Origin: Pseudeuparius sepicola
Lineage: Eukaryota; Arthropoda; Insecta; Coleoptera; Anthribidae
Assembly: GCA_963920635.1 (NCBI GenBank)
Contig: OY987298.1
Location: forward strand, 68,035,949 to 68,099,948
DNA: 64,000 bases
Reading direction: 5' to 3'
In this document: in pieces, positions 56,177 to 64,000 of the stretch
How the letters are laid out: each line of letters starts with the position of its first letter
How positions within the stretch are numbered: position 1 is the stretch's first letter
Notes under the pieces: generated by a model
The model's input: the letters and a program-made list of their open reading frames with translations, nothing else
Told to the model about the DNA's origin: nothing
Databases searched by the model: none
Made by a program: the position numbers and the translations under genes

Positions 56177-58455
56177 TATAGTATAAACAGAACAAATAAT
56201 GAACAATGTCAACAATGTTCTCTTTGAATGTTCTTTACGACGATTGTACTTTAGGTAGTCTTTCCGAAGGCTTTTATCTTATCACAATCATTATCGAATT
56301 ACCTGGTTTTTACCTAGAAACACTCCAAAACACCGACTTTGAATGCGATTGTATAGTCCAAAGCACGAAAGAAAACGTTTCTAAAGAATGCGGGCAGCGT
56401 TCCGAGATTTCCTATACGAGTAGTCGTTATTTATTGGCGAATACAAGTTTTATCATATTGAAGCCGAATTTATGAACTCTGTTATACCGAAAAAATAAAG
56501 CTCGCATCACGGGACCACTTACCCATTTTTGTTTATCATTTATTTTTAACGCGGTGTGCTAAAACACCTATTATATTTTTTTCAACATCGTCGCGTCTAC
56601 CATCGCCTTTGAAGTACGGCAACACAGCACTTCTATACCAAGCAGTCGGCTGACAAAAGCAGTTAGCCAACGCGTTTTGTGCCTGTTTCTATAGTACGTA
56701 AAGTTAACTGCGTATTTGGTCTACCACACAGACCTCATTTTTTAGGCCGCTGGCAGGTTTTTTCCGCCGGCTCAAAGAGCTTAGTGGCGTTTCGTATGTT
56801 CGGGAGTTAACGTGTGCAAAATGAGTAAACAGGGAAGAACGTTGCATTCTCAAGCTCGAGAAATAATTGCCAATGTTATAAGGGTTTGCCTTCCTCCATA
56901 GTCTAAGGCCTAAGGCATCACCGTTAAGAATAATATTAACAATAAATTAAATAACAATATATGAAATTTAAGTCAGTGAGTTACACAAAATTGAGCTACG
57001 CCCCTGAACTGTGACTAATTCTATAATATTTGCGAGTTCTTTCCCCTTACGTCGCACGCATTCTGCCGTAAGGAGGACTATACTTGCTCAGGACTATACA
57101 ACTAGAAATGCTGGCCGGTGTGCTGATCTTTGTCACCAGATGATGCCGAACCAAAAAAGTCGATAATATGTTCGCGTGGACTTATTTTTCACAGGTATCC
57201 GGGTATTTTAATTTTAATGTATTCTATAAATACGAAGGTTGTGTTTCATTGCCGCTACTCTCCTGTCCCATGGGTGGAAGGTACAGTTATCGGGGGATTC
57301 TATTCTAATTCTAACGAACAACACATCTTACTGTCAAATCTTACAAAGTATAGCGGTGAGTTTATTATGTATATCATCCGAGATTACAAAATAAAATCAG
57401 TTTTCTCATTTCCCCGTTTCTATTATTATAAACGCTTCAACGAATGGCACATTATGTAATGCACTTCTAATTAAATTTCCTTTCGTATCGAATGTAGGTC
57501 GCTTAGATTGTGCTATATTTCAACACTGCTTGCTGAAATAAGGTTTTGGTATAAAATAACGGGGAAACTGAAACTGATAAATATTTAAATGTGTACTTGT
57601 AGAGAATTTTAGTCATCATTGTGCATCATGATTTAATGTTTGACCGGAAAGCCAAAAATACCCGTGAGACCATAGAAACCTACTTACCTAATTAGTTAAT
57701 TACGAATAGTTTTTACAGAACATACATAGATGACATAGTGAAAGAAATAACACAATGGAAGCATGGGCGCCGTTACGGCATTTGCCAGGGGGGGCTTTAT
57801 GGGGGGGGGGGGAGTAGCTAAACTTTGTCGTTGGGAGGCGGTTACAAATTTTAAAAAAATCAAATTGAAACTTTTGTGGTGAAAAATTTCTCCACATGCG
57901 AGAATTTTTCAAATGTTTCAAATTAAACGAAAAGATTTACGAAAAAAGTTTCGAAGCAAAAAATATTACTGTCAACTGGAGGTAATTTTTCTTCATTATG
58001 GGCCGGCCCATAATCATTGGTACCCAAGAAGTACCTGTTCCTTTTTATTTTATAGAACCAGTGTCATCAATAGAAATTTATTTTAGTAGTGTGCGCGCAA
58101 GAAATCATTGTTCTTATGTATAGGCCAGGCCAGATCTCGTCGGATCGATAGTATAGGTAGCTACTTGACAATTATACTGCAGTCTCATCCTTCATATTAC
58201 AAATACTAATGTAGTTTGCTTCACTCTGTACAAATGCCATACAAACGTTTAAAGAAAGGCGTTTTTGTCCCAACCGCCGCTAGTCACCCGATCGTCGTTA
58301 AAAACTATCTCAGTGCTTTATTTTGTATAAGCGTGTACAGACGTGTCTCACTTCGCGATTTTCGTCGGGTTCGCCGCGTAAAAAGAGGTGTAGACAATAA
58401 ATACGGTGTAATAATGTAACCGCAGGATATTGTAAAACTTAGGAAGGTAAATAAA
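56177..58455. other. Spacer, no gene recognised
   Basis: Plus-strand frames at 56206-56475 and 57130-57459 (90 and 109 codons) are open but match no family I know and lack clear splice context. A G13 run lies near 57800. No paired repeats seen. Confidence 0.3.
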
Positions 58456-58990
58456 GGAAGCGCAATCACACGATTGCTAGTCGTAGGACTGCCCCGGGAG
58501 CACATGCCCCCATTGAAAAACAAGCACACAAAAGATTAGCAGGTGAGTTCGTGTCCACATCGACCCTTTATACGCGATCACAAATAAATAATAGGAAGCG
58601 CAATCTTACGATTGCAAGTCCTTAGGACTGCTTCCAAAGGAGCGCAATCATACGATTGCTAGTCATACGACTGCCCCGGGCGTACATATTATGCCATAAT
58701 CCAATCGAAAAACGAAATTGACAAAAGGCAAAATGCATTTCGGTTCTTGACTTAGAGAGATGTTATATTTATTAGAATATTTTTGTATAGAGACGCAATC
58801 ACACGATTGCAAGGTTTTTCGGCCTCAGGGTCCACATCGATCCTAGCACACATAGACGATAGAAAGGGTAATCATGTGATTGCAGGTCATTAAGACTGTT
58901 TTCCGGGGCACACAAGAGTATTTTAAAATAATCATGCAATAATTAGGGCGCAATCATACGATTGCTAGTCGTATAGGATTGCCCAGGGGA
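58456..58990. repeat. Six spaced copies of a hairpin-forming repeat
   Basis: Copies at about 58456, 58594, 58638, 58791, 58865 and 58945 share GCGCAATCATACGATTGC (itself a palindrome CAATC..ACGATTG), then AGTCGTAGGACTGCCCCGGG or a variant. Spacers are 0-110 bp. Two spacers share GTCCACATCGA(C/T)CC. Some copies have lost the second half. Not a CRISPR array: spacing is irregular, and repeats diverge. Confidence 0.75.
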
Positions 58991-59089
58991 TTGCATAACC
59001 CGCAAAAAAGGGAGACAAACTTACTGCTCACAATATTACAGAACTGCCAATATTAGCAAAAATAACCCTAACAGTGACTAATAGCACAT

Positions 59090-59990
59090 CCTAATTTCCT
59101 TCTTGAGGACACATGTATTCACAATTGCTTAAAGATAACAGGGTAACAATGAGGGGAGCAGACACATAGTGACCAAATTTACCCCTTGGAGGACACATGG
59201 ATCTCACATTTATCCAATAAGATGACAACAAAAAGGGCCGCAGTCACATGACTTCACGACTAAATATGGTTCTTGTAGGATACACGTGAACTCCACACTT
59301 ACCCAATAATAATAATATGGTAAAAAAAAGGAGTAAGCACATAACTGCACGGCCGACCAAATTTTTCCCCCTGGAGGACACACGTACTCCACGTTCTCCA
59401 TTTAACCAACAATATTATTACATTACAGGGAAAAGCAGGTATGGACAAGGCCTCACGATCAAATTTATCTCTGGCAGATACCGAGGCCCTACTTCTACCC
59501 AATAATAAAACGATAATTTTTTATAAATAATTGCAAGACATTACTGGATTACATTTTTGCACAAAAGGAATATAGAAACAAAGAAGGAAAAGAGACAAGT
59601 ACATAACTGTATCCACGGCTACGACCGATTTTCCCCAATGGAGAACACGCCGATAATAATCATATACAACAAGGAGGCATAATTTATAAATATATGCATA
59701 TGAGTACAACAACTCGGTTAAATCGTTGAGGGAAACCAACGTTTTTTCGACTTAAACCTAAAAATTCTCGAAAGCTCCACTGTTTGGTAGGTATATATAA
59801 ATCCACAGCCCGATAGCAAATAGGGGCATTCAAGGAGTCTGGACGATGATTACAGTAGAAAGAATACATAACGTCAAGTCAAGTCTCCTTTTTTCCTATT
59901 TTTCCAATGGTAATAAGGTAATGACGAAGCAGGCAAATAACTGCAAAACCAAATTTCATTTAGAGGACACATAAGTTCTCCTTAGAAAAA
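59090..59990. repeat. Diverged tandem-like array, ~90-170 bp units
   Basis: The phrases GGAGGACACATG, CCAATAATAA, GACCAAATTTTCCCC and ACATAACTGCA recur near 59101, 59190, 59270, 59350, 59420, 59640 and 59945 in roughly the same order. It adjoins the hairpin array on its left and a Copia-like fragment on its right. Confidence 0.6.
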
Positions 59991-60040
59991 GGATCTAGGT
60001 ATATTATGCACAAAGTCTTGCTCTTTATAAATAATGCATC

Positions 60041-60358
60041 TCATTTTTTCTTTATTATCAGACATTTCTCCCAGTTTACGGATCCACTGATCCGATGATA
60101 AACTAAATAGAGGGAATGTGACATAAAAAGTATGTTATCTACTAATTTTTGCATTACATAATTGGGGATTACTAAACTTCCATATTTTTTATTGAGCCAG
60201 TTTTCGCTCATACCCACCATATCAAAGTTTTTAGTGCAGTAAAGGATGGTATGATTTTGAGGCTTCGGAGTCCCATAAAAGATATACATGAGAGCTCCAA
60301 CTGCCTCACGGTAGGAAATCGTATTATCGATTTCTTCCTTTTCTGTTGAATTTGGCAT
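60041..60358 (-). pseudogene. Copia-type polyprotein fragment
   Basis: From 60358 on the minus strand the frame includes ISYREAVGALMYI (about 60281-60319), the (P)YREAVGSLMYL segment at the end of Copia reverse transcriptase. The usual RPDI that follows is replaced, and the rest of the frame is not recognisable. A short relic. The rest of the element is not in view. Confidence 0.5.
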
Positions 60359-60497
60359 AGAACTTTGTCTTATGATAGGCGTTGATATACTTTGTTACAA
60401 TCCATCATTCCACATCTCTCTAAGACCCTGTGATTCAGACAACTAACAACTTGAAAATGCGCAAAATCTTTCTTAAACTGTGACTAACGTTCTTAAA
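60359..60497. other. Spacer
   Basis: Nothing recognised. Confidence 0.4.
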
Positions 60498-60690
60498 ATA
60501 AATTTTATTTACAACCATGTATGTAATGTTGACATTTCTGACTTTTTAGAAGTTTGAAAGTGTCCGTTTTTTTAATTTTACTTCCCGCCCTCCCGCCCGG
60601 GTGGAAAGTTTACTTTCCACCCAGGAGGGCGGAAAGTAAGCGAGATAAAATTTTGAAATTACAAAATATTGATGGTTGTAAATAAAATAG
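60498..60690. repeat. Nested hairpin with GC-rich core
   Basis: The core TTTCCACC...GGGTGGAAAG with CCGCCCTCC/GGAGGGCGG (about 60583-60636) is a strong stem inside weaker arms (TTTATTTACAACCAT at 60505 with ATGGTTGTAAATAAA at 60671). Confidence 0.7.
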
Positions 60691-60830
60691 TATACAAACC
60701 TCGATGACGTGTTTCATTACTGTCTCGAGATAAAGTTAACCTCGGCGCTTCACACCTCGGTTAACTATTTAATCTCTCGACAGTAATGAAACACTTCCCA
60801 CCTCGGTGTGTAATATACTATTTTCTTTTT
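60691..60830. repeat. Second hairpin, abutting the first
   Basis: TAGTATACAAACCTCGATGA, GTGTTTCATTACTGTC and GTTAACC(T)CGG pair with their inverse copies up to TAATATACTATT near 60823. Confidence 0.75.
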
Positions 60831-62067
60831 AATAATGGCAAAAGTCAAAAATATAACATTGGCACAATCACAAGAGTTAGGTAATGTTTGAAGTTCCGCC
60901 TATTTAGCTTTACCTGCACGTCATGGCAACAATAGGAGAATACAATAATAATTGGAATACGTGAATTGGGAAATGCAAGGAGAGTAAGAAAGTAATTACA
61001 AAATACTTCAGGTATATGCCTACACATTGCTGTAATGTATATTTTAAATGTAATATTTATCAAAACAATTCAACCGATTTGTCAAATATTCTCAACAAAG
61101 CATTTACCTCAGCTTAATTTTACTCCCAGCCATATACAGTATCTTTATGTATATGCTCCCAGCATAGCATACGAGAAAAGCTGGTACGCTGACCTTGAAT
61201 GGCTATTTGTGACAGTCTAAGTATAAGAACTACAGTGTCATGTAAGGTTTGTTCCAACAGAGTTTTGAACAATTCTCATACCAGCTATCGATTAACTGAT
61301 TCGCCAAATAGTTCTGGAATTATTTTCTTGTGTTTTGATTGATTTTATTGAAGTCAACCAACTAAATAGTCTAGAAGTGCAAAAGAAAAGAATTCGCGTA
61401 GTGAAGTTAAAACCTAATTTTTGAAAACTTTCTCGTGACCCCTGAAAAATGTGCGTTAATGCAAATTCAAGTATTTATAGCGCCTTTTTTGTTACGAAAA
61501 CGTCAATTTAGTAGCTTCGGAACCACCATTTTCGCCAAATAAGGCAGGTTTGGAACACGAATTTATTGCACAAGTCTAGGATGAAATCATTCGCCATGTT
61601 TACGAACTATACCTACAAATAAAATGTTTGGTAAGACCCTTACGACAGCAAATTTGGTATCAGGTGCGTCCATATTTAGCGACCCCGCCGATATCCTTGA
61701 TTTTGGGGGGCTGTATAGTACTCAAACAAGGACGATACCTACCAAATTTCTCAATTTCCAATAGTTATTTTGCCATTGCCCTAATAATTATATTATTAGA
61801 GGAGACAACCCCAAATGACATATAGCTGCGTTAATGCAAAAAAAAAACGCAGCATGCATATACGAGTAATTAAATATAATACGTCGATGTCAAAAAGGGG
61901 CAAGAATAATAAGAATAAAATTATAATATACATTTCCTATATTTTATACTAGTGACCATTTCACATAATATAAGGACCCATGTATAGAATATAGTAGGTA
62001 TATAGGGGTAATTAAAAAAACCTGCTACCTATAAAAAAAACCTGCTACCTATATGCTATCATCGGTA
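60831..62067. other. AT-rich spacer
   Basis: No gene recognised. A short duplication (AAAAAAACCTGCTACCTATA) occurs twice at 62014-62053. Confidence 0.35.
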
Positions 62068-62274
62068 TATGGATCCATTTAATTTTTAATTGGTTTTTTT
62101 CGCCACGTAAACTTGAACCAAACTGATTAAAAGACAACTTCTTCCAGCAAAATTCATAAATGCCTGATATTAAAAAAAAAACTGAACGTTAACTCAAAAT
62201 TAACTTCAACAAATTTGTTTTCTGATGAACTTTCGGGGAATAAATGTTCCTTCTTTCTCAGTGATAATGTCACA
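62068..62274. repeat. Dispersed repeat B, copy 2 (inverse of 7394-7592)
   Basis: This is the reverse complement of the block at 7394-7592 with small indels. See that entry for shared words. Confidence 0.8.
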
Positions 62275-64000
62275 AAGAAATTTCAGTCAATATCGGTTAA
62301 ATTCAACCAAGAACGCAAAATTGAAGGTATTTCGAAATTTTGTAACTTGGTATACATATTATATATTTGGGTTCGTTATTTCCAACGTATATAAGCATGA
62401 TACAAGAAATAACTACAATCTACATACGGGGGTCTCTAGAAGTGTACCCATATTTGCTTGTATTGATCTTGACTAGGTACCAAGATTTAGGTATTCGAAA
62501 GAGTCCACAGTCTTTTTGAGAGAGCAAAGAGTATCATTTATAACTAGCTGTAACTTGCAATATACAGTTTCTCTTCCAGTATTTTATTGCTGATTGCTAC
62601 TTCCTAACAGAAACCCTGTTTCTGAGGAGCCACATTAATTGCAGATTTGCATGTTTTATACTTGTCATATATTTTTTATTAGATAATATATGCATACCTG
62701 CAGACCGACATAAAGGTTGGATACATTTTTTCAGCATATTGCTCAACTGGTGGAAGGTGGACATACATACGTATACCTACCTACCTATAGTACGTTAGTA
62801 AAAGTGCATCTGTTTTCAAAATATCTTTGAATCAATGTTGATAGATCGTTCCTGTTAACAAACGCCAGAAAGGCGCTTGTTATGGCCCTTGCCTCTAGCT
62901 AGTCCGGGCTGTCTTGGCAACACTCTACAGGACGCAGTTTTCGATTTTTCGAGCCCAAATTTCGCGTACGTCCGCGGGAGTACATGAGGAAGAAGACTAT
63001 TGAAAAGCGTCCGGATTAAAAGAGCCGTTCGGCCCCCCGGAATTTTTTTTCCGACTTTTTTAGACTATTTTGGAAAGAAAGGGCCCGAGAACACCCTGTA
63101 TATTCATCGTGGCCGAGGCGCACGCGCTAGATAATATATCGATTAGTTAGAATTCAGAAACAAAATGGTGGTAATCAGCTGTCGTTTGGTTTTGGTGTGG
63201 ACAATTTCCAAATTTCCAACATTCGTAGTGGTTTGGGAGTTTGGGAGCTCAGAAACCCATCTGTTATTCCATGGGTAAGTTTTCCAGGTACGGGCGCACT
63301 GTAGGTTAGGTATGTATGTATGTAGGTTTTTATGTAAAATTTCGGTTTTAGAAAACGCCACGGGAGAGATCCACTTATTACTTTGCCTTTCTTGGAAAAT
63401 CAGGCTTGAGAAACTCAGAAACCCGTGTTAGAACGAACTTATGGCCGTGCCCTTGTCCCTCTAGTGGTGATCTGGCGCTTTCCGGCTTAACAGGAATAAT
63501 GGAAAACTGAGTTGTACAGAAAGGTATGGAGAGCATTTTTAGATACGATTTGCTTCACCTATTTCAGATTTTTAGGTACTCTGGGGTCTTTGTTGCCGTC
63601 TAATAATCCTGCGAAACGAAGCGAGGACAATGCACCGTTAAAAGAATATATGCGGAAGACTGAGGGGTATCAATTTGCCGTTTAAACTTGATCGATGCTT
63701 GTGCCGATGAAAGGGTTTCTTAGACAATGTCCTTTTACATGGGTTTTGGCAAGTCTAACCCGACAGAAAACTTTGTCGTAAGTAGATATTTCTAGATATG
63801 TTTTTGCCGTTTAAAAAAGCACATATACATATTTCGAACCTGTTTCTGTCGATATGGGTTATGTTACGTTAAATATCTGCTTAATTGTCGCAGTATTATA
63901 TCTCAATACCTACATAAATTTTGTTTCAGGTGTGAAGAACGCTTGCACTAGCCCTCTTCTTGCTTTGGAAGTCTTCGCCTATAATACAGTCAATGTGTGC
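62275..64000. other. Spacer, nothing firmly recognised
   Basis: 62840-63130 is GC-richer and contains an orphan GAACACCCTGTATA end near 63090. Frames at 62225-62476 and 63143-63361 have no domain. The window ends without a recognisable gene. Confidence 0.3.

Noticed and set aside
57130..57459. 109-codon plus-strand gene
   Set aside because: Starts without supporting context, has no recognised motif and lies in repeat-free but AT-rich sequence where such frames arise by chance.
58456..58990. CRISPR-like array of palindromic repeats with spacers
   Set aside because: Repeats are diverged, spacers vary from 0 to about 110 bp, and no cas-like gene is near; the setting is a eukaryotic repeat region.

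Overview
The window looks like nuclear DNA from an arthropod, most likely an insect. It is AT-rich and dominated by transposable elements. It holds a Penelope-like retroelement with a GIY-YIG endonuclease, a LINE 3' end with a (CTCTA)n tail, pieces of LTR elements, mariner-like transposase remnants, and many small TA- or TTA-flanked inverted-repeat elements. Recurrent GTACCTAC/GTAGGTAC words and a spliced gene with short introns fit an insect, perhaps a beetle or bug; the order is a guess. I see no bacterial-type gene, tRNA, rRNA or CRISPR array.

Layout. 1-3.3 kb: a long foldback repeat cut by the window edge, a TTA-flanked MITE and a small hairpin. 4-6.6 kb: a broken Penelope-like element with a palindromic MITE at its end. 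6.7-8.7 kb: a candidate terminal exon and dispersed repeats. 9.3-15.9 kb: a cluster of elements whose ends read TACAGGGTG, some still carrying pieces of a transposase. 17.3-17.9 kb: a candidate two-exon host gene. 19.1-26.6 kb: long inverted arms (TIR CAGTGACCGGCAGAAAG) enclosing a five-exon THAP-domain gene on the minus strand. 27-30 kb: tandem repeats, a LINE 3' end, and inverted arrays of a 19-bp AGATCT-cored repeat. 31.8-34.3 kb: a candidate exon, then a triple nest of elements. 34.5-36.8 kb: a nearly full-length but broken transposase between inverted arrays of a 20-bp GAGATCTC-cored repeat. 38.1-39.2 kb: a GC-rich patch and a 411-bp near-perfect tandem duplication. 39.5-40.6 kb: a 1.1-kb palindrome. 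40.9-43.2 kb: a candidate small gene and an LTR with a tRNA-Lys primer site abutting an inverted gag piece. 43.5-56.2 kb: more MITEs, nested elements and a third transposase remnant. 58.4-60.4 kb: two arrays of spaced repeats and a Copia-like fragment. 60.5 kb to the end: hairpins and one dispersed repeat.

The most coherent system is the TACAGGGTG superfamily. Several members with unrelated filler share one layout: a terminal TACAGGGTG, a second same-orientation copy about 108-112 bp inside, an AAATTTGGTACA-like block about 75 bp further in, and a CCAGTGGCGGAG-like block about 65-80 bp beyond that. This resembles IR/DR two-site transposon ends. Three members carry N- or C-terminal pieces of one mariner-like transposase type. 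The best candidate for a real host or domesticated gene is the THAP gene at 20003-25241. All structural comparisons were made by eye.
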